NCBI GenBank assembly: GCA_020974905.1
Contig: CP087563.1
Coordinates: 248,001 to 312,000, forward strand
From: Planctomycetes bacterium syqfu
Lineage (GTDB): Bacteria > Planctomycetota > Phycisphaerae > Phycisphaerales > Phycisphaeraceae
DNA length: 64,000 bases
Direction of reading: 5' to 3'
A model generated the notes under the pieces. It ran no database searches and had not been told where the DNA came from. It saw nothing but the letters and a program-made list of their open reading frames with translations. This document shows positions 47,030-56,738 of the stretch, piece after piece; within the stretch, counting starts at the first letter, position 1, and each line of letters starts with the position of its first letter. Position numbers and translations under genes: made by a program.

Positions 47030-49123
47030 TCAGAATCCCGACGAGAGCATCCAGGTGACCATCAGCAGGATGCACGCCAAGCCAAGAATCATGCCAAGGC
47101 CGTAACCTTGCAGGACACCGGTCTGTGAGTGTCGGACTGTGATCCCCAGCAAACGTGGGATAAAACCAACCAGAGCAACAATGCCGTTAATCACCAGGCG
47201 ATCAAAGACAAAGAACAAATCACCCATGAGTTTGAGCGGCCGGACGATGGCTGTGTCGTACAACTCATCGATCCAGAATTTGTTTTCCAGAAGATCGCAG
47301 ACACCGGCATACGTTTGCTTGGCCTTGTCCGCCAACTCCCGACGCAGCAGGTGGAAGTAGGCTGCCAAGGCGATGCCTGCCAATGCGGCGATGATACTGA
47401 TGATCATCACGGCTTTGTGAACATCCATGCCAAAGAGACTGGCATGATGCCCCTCACCGCCTGTATCGGCATGAGCGTTAACGGCGACTTCACCAGCGTG
47501 ATCCGTTGCATGTTCAACTGCCGTGGCAACATGCTCAACTGCTGTATTGACTGTGCTGGCTGAACTGGCATTGACCATGCTCTCCATCCAGTGATGACAA
47601 AGGAAGCCGCCAGCAATCGCACCCACTGCCAGGAAACACAAAGGCAGGTTCATACGGGCAAACGGCATCTCATGCGGAGCGTGATGATGGTGGTCATCGT
47701 GACTTCCGTGGGCGTGGCCGTGATCATCACCGTGACCATGATCGTCATCACCGTGGTGATCGTCACCCATCACGTAATGTTCCGGGCCACAGAAGACGCG
47801 GAACCACAGACGGAAGGTGTAATACGCGGTCATGAATGCGGTGAAGATGCCCGACCAGGCGAGAATCTGAATCCAGCCGTTGTGATCAGTAATCCCCTTG
47901 GCCATCGCATCACCAAGAATCAGGTCCTTGGAGAAGAAGCCAGCGGTTAACGGGAAACCGGCTAACGCCAGACAGCCGATGAACATCAGCCAGCACGTCA
48001 CCGGCATTTTCTTGCGAAGTCCGCCCATGTTCCGCATGTCCAGCTGGCCGGTCATGGCATGCATCACACTACCAGCGGTCAGGAACAACAAGGCTTTGAA
48101 AAACGCATGTGTAAACAGGTGGAACACACCACCGACACTCGATGCGACACCCACGCCCAGGAACATGTACCCAAGCTGGGAGACCGTCGAGTAAGCCCAC
48201 ACGCGTTTGATGTCGTACTGACACAGGGCAATCAAACCTGCAAAGAGTGCAGTCGTCGCACCAACGGTCGCAACGGCGGTCAATGCATGTTCGCTCAACA
48301 GGAACACCGGCATCATGCGGGCGATCATGTACACACCAGCGGTGACCATCGTGGCTGCGTGAATCAGGGCAGACACCGGCGTCGGACCTTCCATGGCGTC
48401 AGGAAGCCAGACATACAGCGGAATCTGGGCTGACTTACCAAAGGCACCGAGCATGAGCAGATACGGGATGATCTTCATGCCCGTTGTTGCAGACTCGGTA
48501 TTCAGATGTGCCGTCTGGCTGAAAATTTCAGCATACTGGATGGAGCCGAATTCCTTGAATGTCAGGAAAATGCCCAACGCAAAACCAAGGTCACCGATAC
48601 GGTTGACGATGAAGGCTTTCTTGCCTGCTGCGACGGCGGACGGTTTTTCGTAGTAGTAACCAATCAGAAGGTAGGAACACAGACCCACACCTTCCCAACC
48701 CAGGAACAGCATCAGCAGGTTGTCACCCATGACCAGCGATGTCATGGAGAAGATGAACAGACCCACAGCAAAGAAGAATCGAGCATAGCCCTTGTCCCCT
48801 GCCATGTATCCGCCTGCGTACCAGACCACCAGTGAACCAATGCCGGTGACGACATAGAGCATGATGATGGTCAGCGTGTCAAAGTAGTAACTGAAGTCGG
48901 CTTTGAAGTTGCCTGCGTGAATCCACTCAAAGAAGTGGACCGTCACCGCGCCGGACTCCGGGGTGATGTGACTGCCTGCCATGAGACTCAAACCGAAGCT
49001 GGCCGCGACTGCCGCCAGAACGATCCACGATGCGTAGTCCCTCAGTGACCGTTTCATGCAGCAGATGCCGCTTAGGATTGCGGCCAGCAGAGGTAACCAG
49101 GGAATGAATTTAGCGATTTCCAT
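47030..49123 (-). CDS. nuoL: NADH-quinone oxidoreductase subunit L with His/Asp-rich loop
   Basis: 697 residues. It is the distal proton-pumping subunit with the long lateral helix at the C-terminus. Signatures: GWEGVGLCSYLLIGYYY, AFGKSAQIPLYVWLPDAMEGPTPVSALIHAATM-type segment, VWAYSTVSQLGYMFLGVG and HAFFKALLFLTAGSVMHA. Between two membrane segments, at about residues 452-485, a loop holds 13 His and 9 Asp in roughly 31 residues (DDHHGDDDHGHGDDHG and on). A second soluble stretch rich in Ala, Val and His lies near 530-560. It is upstream of nuoM. Confidence 0.96.
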   Translation of the reverse strand: MEIAKFIPWLPLLAAILSGICCMKRSLRDYASWIVLAAVAASFGLSLMAGSHITPESGAVTVHFFEWIHAGNFKADFSYYFDTLTIIMLYVVTGIGSLVVWYAGGYMAGDKGYARFFFAVGLFIFSMTSLVMGDNLLMLFLGWEGVGLCSYLLIGYYYEKPSAVAAGKKAFIVNRIGDLGFALGIFLTFKEFGSIQYAEIFSQTAHLNTESATTGMKIIPYLLMLGAFGKSAQIPLYVWLPDAMEGPTPVSALIHAATMVTAGVYMIARMMPVFLLSEHALTAVATVGATTALFAGLIALCQYDIKRVWAYSTVSQLGYMFLGVGVASSVGGVFHLFTHAFFKALLFLTAGSVMHAMTGQLDMRNMGGLRKKMPVTCWLMFIGCLALAGFPLTAGFFSKDLILGDAMAKGITDHNGWIQILAWSGIFTAFMTAYYTFRLWFRVFCGPEHYVMGDDHHGDDDHGHGDDHGHAHGSHDDHHHHAPHEMPFARMNLPLCFLAVGAIAGGFLCHHWMESMVNASSASTVNTAVEHVATAVEHATDHAGEVAVNAHADTGGEGHHASLFGMDVHKAVMIISIIAALAGIALAAYFHLLRRELADKAKQTYAGVCDLLENKFWIDELYDTAIVRPLKLMGDLFFVFDRLVINGIVALVGFIPRLLGITVRHSQTGVLQGYGLGMILGLACILLMVTWMLSSGF

Positions 49124-49200
49124 TAGCTTGCAAGCTCGTCCGTGTAGGGTTGTTGTTGATTGCGTTTACCGTGTGTTTCTTTCGTCTTTCAGACGAGGGG

Positions 49201-49509
49201 CTATCCCTTGAGACTCGACCACGCGTTGGCATCGAGTGTGCGTTTGCGTCTGAAGAGTAACACCACCAGACCTAACGCTAGGGCAGCTTCCGCTGCAGCG
49301 ATGGTCAGGACAAAGATCACAAAGGTCTGCCCGGTCACATTGCAGTGATAGCGGCTGAATGCCACCAGTGACAGACTCACGCCCTGGAACATCATTTCCG
49401 TGCAGAGGAACATGATGATGAGGTTACGACGGGTGATAAATCCGATCAGGCCCATGCAAAAGAGGATGGCACCGATGATCAGGTAATGGGTTAACATCAT
49501 GCTGTCCAT
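49201..49509 (-). CDS. nuoK: NADH-quinone oxidoreductase subunit K
   Basis: 102 residues with three membrane segments, normal length. It is a small membrane subunit of the complex I proton path. Conserved glutamates lie in FLCTEMMFQGVSLSLVAF and in VLTIAAAEAALALGLVVLLFR. The ATG at 49509 has AAGGA eight bases upstream, contributed by the last codons of nuoJ, which shows tight coupling. Confidence 0.95.
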   Translation of the reverse strand: MDSMMLTHYLIIGAILFCMGLIGFITRRNLIIMFLCTEMMFQGVSLSLVAFSRYHCNVTGQTFVIFVLTIAAAEAALALGLVVLLFRRKRTLDANAWSSLKG

Positions 49510-49514
49510 GGCAA

Positions 49515-50438
49515 TTATCCTTCTTCCTGAATCGGGGCATCGTCTTCGACACGTTTCTTGGCAATGACCACCGCACCTATGATCGCTACCAGCAGAATCA
49601 CACCTGCCAGTTCAAGACCCAACGGGTGACTCTTGAATAGATCCAAACCGACTTTTTCGATGTTGTCGAGTTTGTCTTTGCGTGCCAGATCAGCAGGCAT
49701 GACCGCGTCAGGATTTTTGGCTTTGATCCTGGCTTCCAGTTCGGTGATCGGACGATGTGTCAATTCGTTGGTGATCACAAACGCATCGGACTCGGACTGG
49801 GCCTGGTAGTTCTGGGGGAAGGTGCTGCCGTCTTCAGAGTGCATCGCAAAGACACTCAGCAATAAACTCAGCATCAGGAATCCGACTGCAATGGCTGCAA
49901 CCGGTTCGCGTGGCAGGCGGTCATACTCCGGCGTGTCCTCATCGTTGCTCGCATCACCGCTGTCTGCTGCGAGCATGATCACGAACACGTAGGTCACGAG
50001 AATCGCACCGCCGTAGATGATCACCATCGCAAACGCCATGAACTCGGCTTCAAGTGTCAAAAATAGCCCCGCGACCGCCAGCACGACCATCACGAACCAC
50101 AAGGCCGAATACACCGGCTTGGTTTGTGTAATCACCCGTGCGGCTGCACCAATGGCAATCGCGCCAAACAGGTAGTAGTACCCGGCAGCGGCGTCAGGCA
50201 ATCCTGTGATCGCGGGTAACTCACGACCAAGAAAGAGCCAAAGTCCGCCCAGAGAACATGCCCCAAGCAGGAATCCGAACCGCACGGGGGTGTAACCCCG
50301 CCGTGGCATCATCATATAGAGAGCCACCGCCCCGACGACACTGGCAATATACAGCGCTGCTGTCATAGGTATGCGCTTTATCCATAGACCAGCAGACTCA
50401 CCCCATCCCGGCATGGAAGAGGCTGCGGGAAGTCCCAT
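49515..50438 (-). CDS. nuoJ: NADH-quinone oxidoreductase subunit J
   Basis: 307 residues from the ATG at 50438, which has AGGA seven bases upstream; the more usual N-terminus would start at 50366 (MTAALYIASVVGA). Five to six membrane segments. MVIIYGGAILVTYVFVIMLA is the conserved region of the third helix. It is much longer than typical NuoJ (about 170-200) because of a soluble insertion of about 70 residues (SEDGSTFPQNYQAQ to DKLDNIEKV) before the final helix, plus the extra N-terminal segments. It is the first gene of the J-K-L-M-N-G cluster. Confidence 0.88.
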   Translation of the reverse strand: MGLPAASSMPGWGESAGLWIKRIPMTAALYIASVVGAVALYMMMPRRGYTPVRFGFLLGACSLGGLWLFLGRELPAITGLPDAAAGYYYLFGAIAIGAAARVITQTKPVYSALWFVMVVLAVAGLFLTLEAEFMAFAMVIIYGGAILVTYVFVIMLAADSGDASNDEDTPEYDRLPREPVAAIAVGFLMLSLLLSVFAMHSEDGSTFPQNYQAQSESDAFVITNELTHRPITELEARIKAKNPDAVMPADLARKDKLDNIEKVGLDLFKSHPLGLELAGVILLVAIIGAVVIAKKRVEDDAPIQEEG

Positions 50439-50904
50439 AAATTGTCCTGATCACTCTGACTCACAACGGCAATTCAAGTCGCAAACAGAATAATCAACGT
50501 AAACCGCCATAGGATAGGTGGCAACGCTCACTTCTGCAACAAACGACCACGACCCAATCCTTCCCACCGACACGCTTAACCGGTCATCTTCCCCGATCAC
50601 CAAACCGACCCGTAGATCGGACCTTTTCAAATGCGCTGTTCAAACACAGGGTTTTTAACAAAGGTTAAAAGTATATTTTTATCAAGGGGTTACCAAAGCA
50701 TAAAATCAAAACAAAATTTACCTTTTTTTATTAAATTCAATCATGCGACATTAAGCCATATCTGAATCCTTTCGATTCTAGATATGACGTCACTCCCAAA
50801 TGGCCGTCGGGTATCGGTCGGGAGACTGAATTCATTTCTGCAGCGGTTATCAAGTCGTTCTTTTTTGCTTACCGACTGCGCGGCTTTAGACATTGGGGAT
50901 GGGC
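50439..50904. other. Divergent promoter region of nuoJ and the chemoreceptor
   Basis: 466 bases without a gene. The middle (about 50650-50750) is strongly AT-rich and probably contains the promoters, though no clear -35/-10 pair stands out. An imperfect palindrome at 50757-50786 is listed separately. No RNA gene is recognised. Confidence 0.5.
50757..50786. promoter_or_regulatory. Imperfect palindrome upstream of the chemoreceptor
   Basis: CATATCT-GAATC pairs with GATTC-T-AGATATG, twelve paired bases with one bulged T and a five-base centre (CTTTC). It is 119 bases before the chemoreceptor start. It could be an operator or a hairpin in its leader. Confidence 0.35.
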
Positions 50905-52884
50905 ATGAAAATCAGAACCAAACTGTTGTTACTTGTGATGGTCCCGCTGTTCGCCATGATGGCTCAAGGTGTGATCGAATGGGTCGGTAGTTACCGGCAA
51001 TCCCAGCAAAGCCAACTGCTGTTGCAGACCGCCCAACTCTCTGAGCAGATCAGTAACCTGGTCCATGAGTTGCAAAAAGAACGCGGGCGCACCGCCGGAT
51101 TTCTGGGCAGTCAGGGTAAGCAATTTGGTTCTGAACTGGCATCGCAGCGACAAAGCACGGACCAAAAACATCAAACGCTGTTGTCTGCCATCCAAACCTA
51201 TCCCGTGGATCAGGTTTCTGACCGCATCCGTCAACGTCTTGAAACGGCAGTCCAGACCAGCAAGCAGTTAAATCAAATCCGTCAGCAGGTCCAAAGTCAG
51301 CAGATCGACACGCCCAAGGCTATCGCTTACTACACACAACTCAACAGCCAGATGCTCACCGTTGTCCAAAGCATGGCAGACCAAAGCACCAGCGGGAGCA
51401 TTGCCACCCAACTGGCAGCCAATCTCTATCTCCAGAAGACCAAGGAAAATGCAGGCATCGAACGGGCCCTGCTCAGTAACGCCTTTGCAGCGGACCAATT
51501 CAACCCGGTGATTTACCGACGCTTCATTGGCAACCTGGCGCAGCAGCAGGCCTACATGCGCGAGTTTGAAAACCTTTCCACGCCAAAGATGCAATCCGTG
51601 TTTGATCAGGCAGCCGCCGATGCATCGTTTGCCAAGGTGGAGCAATATCAACAATTGGCTATGGATAAATCTGACACGGGTCAATTCGGCGTCAAGCCTT
51701 CGGATTGGTTTGACACGATCACGCAGAAAATCAATCAACTCAAATCCGCTGAAGATCAGATATCTCAACTGATCAAAGAGCAGGTAACGCAGATCAACAA
51801 TCATGCGTCGATGGTGATGTATAAAGTCCTGTTTCTGAATGTCGGTTTGGGTTTTCTGACCATTCTGATAGGGGTTTGGGCTTACCGTTCCATCAATACA
51901 CCGATCCGTGAAATGACGGATCGCATGCAGGATATCGCTCAGGGCGATGGCGATCTGACACAACGTGTGGACGACGGTCGCAAAGATGAACTGGGTGTCA
52001 TGGCAGGTTTCTTCAATCAGTTTGTCCAGAAGATTCAGGACACCGTCAAGCACGTTGCCCAGGCGACGCAGGAAGTCGCTTCCGCTGCAACGGAGATTGC
52101 TGCCACCAGTGAGCAAATGGCAAACAGCCTTTCGCATCAACGCAGTCAGAACGCGCAGGTTGCCAGTTCCGTCGAGCAGCTTTCTGCCAGCGTCATGGAG
52201 ATTGCCAACCGCGCCACCACCCTTTCGACGCATGCCAGTTCATCCGGTCAGACCGCTCGTGAAGGCAACCAGGTCGTTGATAACACCGTCAATCAGATTC
52301 AGCAGATTGCCAGCATTGTCAATGAAGCCTCCAATCAGATGCAGGAATTAGGCGATCGCTCCCAGGACATCGGCGTGGTGATTCGCGTGATCAATGACAT
52401 CGCGGAACAGACGAATTTGCTTGCACTCAATGCAGCCATTGAAGCTGCACGTGCCGGACAACACGGGCGCGGGTTTGCTGTCGTCGCTGATGAAGTCCGC
52501 AAGTTGGCTGAACGCACCACCAACGCCACCGGCGAAGTCACGCAACTCATCACCGCCATCCAGACCCAAACACAAAATGCCATCGAACACATGGGCCAAG
52601 GCACCGGTCTGGTCGATGAAGGGGTCCGTGCTGCAAGTTCCGCGGGGCAGGCATTGTCTCGCATTGTCGATGACACATCACATGTCGATAATCTCGTCTC
52701 GTCCATTGCTGCAGCGACCGAACAGCAGTCCACTGCAACACAGGAGATCACCCGTTCGATCGAGTCCATCAACTGTGCTTCGGAAGAATCCAATCAGGCA
52801 GCAGGCCAGGCTGCGTCTGCTGCTCAGCAGCTCTCCCAGCGTGCCGAGTCGTTGCAGGTGATGGTCAACCAGTTCAAAATCTAA
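50905..52884 (+). CDS. Methyl-accepting chemotaxis protein with NIT-type sensor
   Basis: 659 residues from the ATG at 50905 ([19 protein letters not shown]); an ATG at 50899 is also possible. A first membrane segment (5-25) is followed by a helical periplasmic domain with [15 protein letters not shown], the core of the nitrate/nitrite-sensing NIT domain, up to about residue 300. Then come a second membrane segment ([20 protein letters not shown]), HAMP ([19 protein letters not shown]) and the signalling coiled coil with the conserved hairpin [20 protein letters not shown]. It would pass a chemical signal to CheA/CheW, which are not in the window. The ligand is unproven. Confidence 0.93.
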   Translation: MKIRTKLLLLVMVPLFAMMAQGVIEWVGSYRQSQQSQLLLQTAQLSEQISNLVHELQKERGRTAGFLGSQGKQFGSELASQRQSTDQKHQTLLSAIQTYPVDQVSDRIRQRLETAVQTSKQLNQIRQQVQSQQIDTPKAIAYYTQLNSQMLTVVQSMADQSTSGSIATQLAANLYLQKTKENAGIERALLSNAFAADQFNPVIYRRFIGNLAQQQAYMREFENLSTPKMQSVFDQAAADASFAKVEQYQQLAMDKSDTGQFGVKPSDWFDTITQKINQLKSAEDQISQLIKEQVTQINNHASMVMYKVLFLNVGLGFLTILIGVWAYRSINTPIREMTDRMQDIAQGDGDLTQRVDDGRKDELGVMAGFFNQFVQKIQDTVKHVAQATQEVASAATEIAATSEQMANSLSHQRSQNAQVASSVEQLSASVMEIANRATTLSTHASSSGQTAREGNQVVDNTVNQIQQIASIVNEASNQMQELGDRSQDIGVVIRVINDIAEQTNLLALNAAIEAARAGQHGRGFAVVADEVRKLAERTTNATGEVTQLITAIQTQTQNAIEHMGQGTGLVDEGVRAASSAGQALSRIVDDTSHVDNLVSSIAAATEQQSTATQEITRSIESINCASEESNQAAGQAASAAQQLSQRAESLQVMVNQFKI

Positions 52885-52940
52885 GGTGATGCGTGTTGGA
52901 TCATGTCGTGAACTGAAGATGACATTGTCTGATGGATGGT

Positions 52941-52946
52941 TACACT
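52941..52946 (+). promoter_or_regulatory. -10 element before the 52954 gene
   Basis: TACACT lies seven bases before the ATG at 52954, with no Shine-Dalgarno sequence. It is a candidate promoter for a leaderless transcript; the -35 is not clear. Confidence 0.35.
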
Positions 52947-52953
52947 ATGCCCC

Positions 52954-53511
52954 ATGAGCAGTTCACAAAAGCAACGCGTGATTCGTAAACCCGGTCGGGG
53001 TTTCAGGCCCTACCTGTTGATTCCCAAGGTCTTTGCCATGGCCGTGTATTTCGGTGCCATGGTCTGCGCTGCCGTGCTTTGGTGTCAGAGTATTGGCTGT
53101 AAGCCCACCGAGGCGATCGATGCAGCGGTGTTGATGGAGCATGTGTTATCCGTCCGCTTGCTGATTGTGTATGTGGGCGTACCTGCGCTGCTGTTGACCA
53201 TGATTCTGGGGGTACTGCTTTGGTTGGAGCATCCCAAGACGTTTTTGAAATTACGTTGGCTCAGAGTCAAGTTGCTGCTGATGCTTTTTGGCGTGCCGGG
53301 GTTTCATGTTTACATGGCATCACGCCTGCATCACTTCCGGGAAGCGCTGGAATCGGGTACCATTAACCATTCCCTGAAAAACCAGTTGACTTTCGGATTC
53401 GTCCTGCTGCTGATCTGGTCTGCCATGGTGATCTGGTTAGGCAGACATAAACCAAGACTCTGGCAGAACTGGGCCAAGGACTTTAACCGTTCAGCCAAAT
53501 CCGAATCCTGA
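52954..53511 (+). CDS. Four-helix membrane protein, CopD/HemJ-like
   Basis: 185 residues from the ATG at 52954 (MSSSQKQRVIRK). Four membrane segments: KVFAMAVYFGAMVCAAVLW, LIVYVGVPALLLTMILGVLLW, LRVKLLLMLFGVPGFHVYMA and FGFVLLLIWSAMVIWLG. The order, with a long helix after a K-x-H-type start and WLRVKLLLMLFG...H in the third, recalls the HemJ/CopD fold, where conserved His and Lys bind haem or metal. The similarity is weak and the function uncertain. Confidence 0.55.
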   Translation: MSSSQKQRVIRKPGRGFRPYLLIPKVFAMAVYFGAMVCAAVLWCQSIGCKPTEAIDAAVLMEHVLSVRLLIVYVGVPALLLTMILGVLLWLEHPKTFLKLRWLRVKLLLMLFGVPGFHVYMASRLHHFREALESGTINHSLKNQLTFGFVLLLIWSAMVIWLGRHKPRLWQNWAKDFNRSAKSES

Positions 53512-53581
53512 TTTTTCAGTTACGGGTCACGGAACCCAAGACAAAACAATTGAGCAAATGACATTCATGGGGAGTGTATCA

Positions 53582-54133
53582 ATGCGTGTTGTTGGGAGTG
53601 TGTTGTCGGTCGTGTGTTTGCTGGCAGTGTGTTGGTGTGGCGGTTGTGCCGACTCACAGGTCGATGCTCAGCGTCAACGCATTGCCAATCGTCCGCCGGA
53701 CTTTGCGCTGGAGGTTTATGTGGATGGCCAGTTGCAAACGGATAATGAACGCCTCATCCGCAGCAAGTATCTGCTTCAACCCAATTTCAATCTCCACCTG
53801 TCTCTGGGTGATGAAGCCACGTTGGATCACTACCCCTCGCGTTTCCTTAAACTCCGTCATGGCCAGTTCCAGGAACTCGTCAGTGTGTGTCAACAGGCCA
53901 ATCTCATGGCTGAACCCACCAGTCCGTTTGCTGAAAAAGTGCTCAAACACGCATCACCAGCAGACCCCCAGCGTCCTTTGATTCATGTGACCTTGACCAG
54001 TTGGGGCAAGACCAATCACTATGTCACCACCAGCAAAGATTCCCCGCCGACCCTGGTCCTGCTGGATAAGTTGATTTTATTCACCGGCCGAAAACTACCG
54101 GAAAATGCAATGGAATCGCACCGAGGTTATTGA
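53582..54133 (+). CDS. Probable lipoprotein, unknown function
   Basis: 183 residues from the ATG at 53582, with GGGGAG seven bases upstream. A signal peptide with lipobox-like end (VCLLAVCWCGGC, acylated Cys likely) leads into a soluble domain with mixed strands and helices (FALEVYVDGQLQTDNERLI, LVSVCQQANLMAE). The stop touches the next ATG, so the two genes are translated together. The neighbour is also a small lipoprotein of similar size, perhaps distantly related. Confidence 0.55.
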   Translation: MRVVGSVLSVVCLLAVCWCGGCADSQVDAQRQRIANRPPDFALEVYVDGQLQTDNERLIRSKYLLQPNFNLHLSLGDEATLDHYPSRFLKLRHGQFQELVSVCQQANLMAEPTSPFAEKVLKHASPADPQRPLIHVTLTSWGKTNHYVTTSKDSPPTLVLLDKLILFTGRKLPENAMESHRGY

Positions 54134-54634
54134 ATGTCGCAACTCACCCGCTCACTGATTTGCCTGGTTGTCCTGGCATTGTTGTTACCAGCCTGTCGAT
54201 CTGCGCAGACCACCACGCCCCCTGCTGGTGTTGAAAAAATCGTCATCAAGATTCAGGCATTGACCACCGACAAACGCTATTCCTATTTTGAACTTGAACC
54301 CAACGGACAGCTGTCATTTGGTGGTGGCTTTGATGCCATCACGAAAAATGCCAAACCGGTGATGACGCTCAACGCCCAGCAACTTAAAACCATTGAGACT
54401 TTCATCAACCAATCCAAATTACTCACCGCCAACGTCTCCGGCAGGCAGGATCGCAAAAGCTCAAAGGACGTTCATCATGATTTGGTGTTGAAGTTGGGCA
54501 AGCAATCACGCACGTTCCAAGTCAACGACAACCAAATCCCCGCGGTCGGTCAACTGCATGACATGCTCTTCGACTTCTATGCCAAAGCCAGATACAACCT
54601 GCCGGGCATCGGTACGCCCAATACCAAACCGTGA
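54134..54634 (+). CDS. Probable lipoprotein, unknown function
   Basis: 166 residues. The N-terminus LICLVVLALLLPAC ends in a standard lipobox (LPAC) with acylated Cys21. The mature part (VEKIVIKIQALTTDKRYSYFELEPNGQLSF) looks like a small alpha/beta domain. It begins directly after the stop of the preceding lipoprotein gene (TGA then ATG with no gap). No family is recognised. Confidence 0.6.
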   Translation: MSQLTRSLICLVVLALLLPACRSAQTTTPPAGVEKIVIKIQALTTDKRYSYFELEPNGQLSFGGGFDAITKNAKPVMTLNAQQLKTIETFINQSKLLTANVSGRQDRKSSKDVHHDLVLKLGKQSRTFQVNDNQIPAVGQLHDMLFDFYAKARYNLPGIGTPNTKP

Positions 54635-54702
54635 GATAATGCTATTCATCTGAGTTGTGGATACAGTGAGTTAGAGCCACAGAAATAACAATCACAAACG
54701 TC

Positions 54703-54786
54703 CGTCACTCCCACGCAGGCGGGAGTCCAGTGGAACATGCAATCGCCTACAGAATGCCACTGGATTCCCGCCTTCGCGGGAATGAC
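54703..54786. repeat. Palindromic REP-like repeat, copy 2
   Basis: Same orientation as copy 1 (32268). The left arm reads CGTCACTCCCACGCAGGCGG, the inner part GGGAGTCCAGTGG pairs with CCACTGGATTCCC, and the right arm ends GCGGGAATGAC. It lies between convergent ends of the lipoprotein gene and the nnrE gene. Confidence 0.85.
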
Positions 54787-54827
54787 TACCATCAAGTGAA
54801 GCTGAAAATTTCGTATACTGTTTAGCT

Positions 54828-55481
54828 TCAAAGATCCAACGCCATCTCAATCGCCTGTGTTGGCACACCAATGTCCACCACGTGTACCTTGCCTGTGATC
54901 GCATGAGAATCAGCATGATCAAATCCGAGTTTGCGAGCGACGAACGTGATGGTGTGATCTGCTTTGACGACTGCGTTTGCAGGTAACCCCGAATCACAAT
55001 CCATCCCCGAGGGTAAGTCGATGGCAAAGACCATGGCCTTGTTTTGTGTCGCCTGAATGTATGGCAACAAGGACTCGCGGACATCGCCATGAAAACCTGT
55101 TCCAAGCAAGGCGTCGACGATGACATGTTCATCGGTGAGTTGATCGAGATCGATTACGGGGATGTGCATCTTCATGGCAATGGCAGCATTGACCGCTGCA
55201 TCACCGGATAGATCATCGACGGACTTGGCGCAAAGCAACTGCGCTTTGAAGCCCATGTTCGTCAAGTGTCGCGCGATGACGTACCCATCCCCACCGTTGT
55301 TGCCTGAACCGCAGAGGATGGCAACGGTGTCCAACGGGCTGATCTGCTCGGCAATGATCAGCGCGGCATTGCGACCGGCATTCTCCATGAGCACCACGCC
55401 GGGCATGGCAAAGTGTTCCATGGCAATCCGATCGACCGCACGGACCTGTTTACGAGTAAGTGTGATGACAGTTTGGGACAT
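54828..55481 (-). CDS. nnrE: NAD(P)H-hydrate epimerase
   Basis: 217 residues, the stand-alone YjeF_N form. It interconverts the R and S forms of hydrated NAD(P)H so that the dehydratase can repair them. The Rossmann-like core has MPGVVLMENAGRNAA, AILCGSGNNGGDGYVIARHL and DALLGTGFHGDVRE, FAIDLPSGMDCDSG. It begins 8 bases after the DJ-1/PfpI gene stop. The matching dehydratase is at 56739..57599. In many bacteria the two are fused, here they are separate. Confidence 0.93.
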   Translation of the reverse strand: MSQTVITLTRKQVRAVDRIAMEHFAMPGVVLMENAGRNAALIIAEQISPLDTVAILCGSGNNGGDGYVIARHLTNMGFKAQLLCAKSVDDLSGDAAVNAAIAMKMHIPVIDLDQLTDEHVIVDALLGTGFHGDVRESLLPYIQATQNKAMVFAIDLPSGMDCDSGLPANAVVKADHTITFVARKLGFDHADSHAITGKVHVVDIGVPTQAIEMALDL

Positions 55482-55489
55482 AATGACCT

Positions 55490-56071
55490 TTAAAGTTCAA
55501 TTTTGGTACCAAGTGCGTCAAGTAACGCTTTAATCCATGCCGGATGGGCCGGCCAAGCCGGTGCGGTGATAAATTGACCGTCGACATGCGCCTGGTCCAT
55601 GGGGACTTCGACCCAGTTGCCCCCTGCCCGGTTGACTTCCGGGGCGCATGCGGGGTATGCCGAACAGGACTTGCCGGTGATCACTTCGGCAGCAGCGAGT
55701 AACTGGGCGCCATGACAGATGGCGGCGATGGGCTTACCGGCTTTGGCAAAGTCCTGGACAATTTCGATCACACGCTTGTTCAGTCGAATGTACTCCGGTG
55801 CACGTCCGCCGGGGATGACCAATGCGTCATAGTCTGCTGCATTGACATCGATGAATGAGGCATTGAGTGTGAAGTTGTGACCCGGTTTTTCGGTGTAGGT
55901 CTGATCGCCTTCAAAGTCATGAATGGCGGTGCGGACCTGATCACCATCCTGTTTATCCGGGCAGACGGCATGGACGGTGTGGCCGACCATCAGCAGCATC
56001 TGAAATGGGACCATCACTTCGTAATCTTCCACAAAATCACCGACGATCATGAGTATTTTTTTCGCTGCCAT
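55490..56071 (-). CDS. DJ-1/PfpI family protein
   Basis: 193 residues. The flavodoxin-like fold has the acidic residue in GDFVEDYE and the nucleophile elbow Cys in [30 protein letters not shown] is typical of the family. Members include proteases, amidases and proposed protein/nucleotide deglycases acting on glyoxal damage. The direct coupling to NAD(P)HX epimerase points to a damage-repair role, which is inference. Start at 56071 with AGGAGAA about eight bases upstream. Confidence 0.9.
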   Translation of the reverse strand: MAAKKILMIVGDFVEDYEVMVPFQMLLMVGHTVHAVCPDKQDGDQVRTAIHDFEGDQTYTEKPGHNFTLNASFIDVNAADYDALVIPGGRAPEYIRLNKRVIEIVQDFAKAGKPIAAICHGAQLLAAAEVITGKSCSAYPACAPEVNRAGGNWVEVPMDQAHVDGQFITAPAWPAHPAWIKALLDALGTKIEL

Positions 56072-56215
56072 GGGATTCTCCTTGTTGCTTTTGAGGCTCT
56101 GATTGTCATAGACATTGTAGCATCGATCATAAAGTTGCCGATAATGACTTCACAGCCGGGCAAGTCACGCTAGAATGACGACATACCATTGTGCCTTAAC
56201 GGTCAGGATAAAGCG

Positions 56216-56686
56216 TTGAAAATCACACTGCGAACCAAAGACAGTCAACAACGGGTGATCATCCAGACTCCGGATGATGCGGTTCCACCTGCGATGATTA
56301 AATTCCCCGGTGAGCCTTCGCATCAGATTGCTTTGGACTGGAGCGGCGCGGTGGATGACGAAAAGTGTCTCAAACGCTGCCCGGTGTGCGGTTGCAAGGA
56401 CATGTATGTCAGCAATAGCTTCCCGCAGATTACAGCTTTGGTGAGCATTGCCCTGGCAGCGGTCTTCTGCCTGGTCATGATTTATCACAAGTGGATTATC
56501 CCGGCGATTGTCGTCTCGGTGGTGGTGATTCTGGTTGATGTCTTGATATACCTGTTCAAAAAACCTGCATTGATCTGTTACGACTGTCAGACGGAATACC
56601 GCAGCCTGCCCATCTCAAAACACCATGGTCGCTGGGAACAGGGACTGGGTGAACGCTATAAACGCAAGCGTCAATCGCAGGATTGA
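56216..56686 (+). CDS. Zinc-ribbon protein with two membrane segments
   Basis: 156 residues if the TTG at 56216 is the start (AGGA seven bases upstream); a frame from 56189 is less supported. The middle has CPVCGCKDMYV and a later CYDCQTEYRS, a split zinc ribbon, with two membrane segments between them (LVSIALAAVFCLVMIYH and IPAIVVSVVVILVDVLIYLF). The C-terminus is basic (RYKRKRQ). TAGAAT at 56171-56176 is a plausible -10. It is divergent from the DJ-1 gene. Function unknown. Confidence 0.55.
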   Translation: MKITLRTKDSQQRVIIQTPDDAVPPAMIKFPGEPSHQIALDWSGAVDDEKCLKRCPVCGCKDMYVSNSFPQITALVSIALAAVFCLVMIYHKWIIPAIVVSVVVILVDVLIYLFKKPALICYDCQTEYRSLPISKHHGRWEQGLGERYKRKRQSQD

Positions 56687-56738
56687 TTGATACTTTTCAA
56701 GCAATATGGCGTGGATTTCTTCGCCACATGACAGCACT

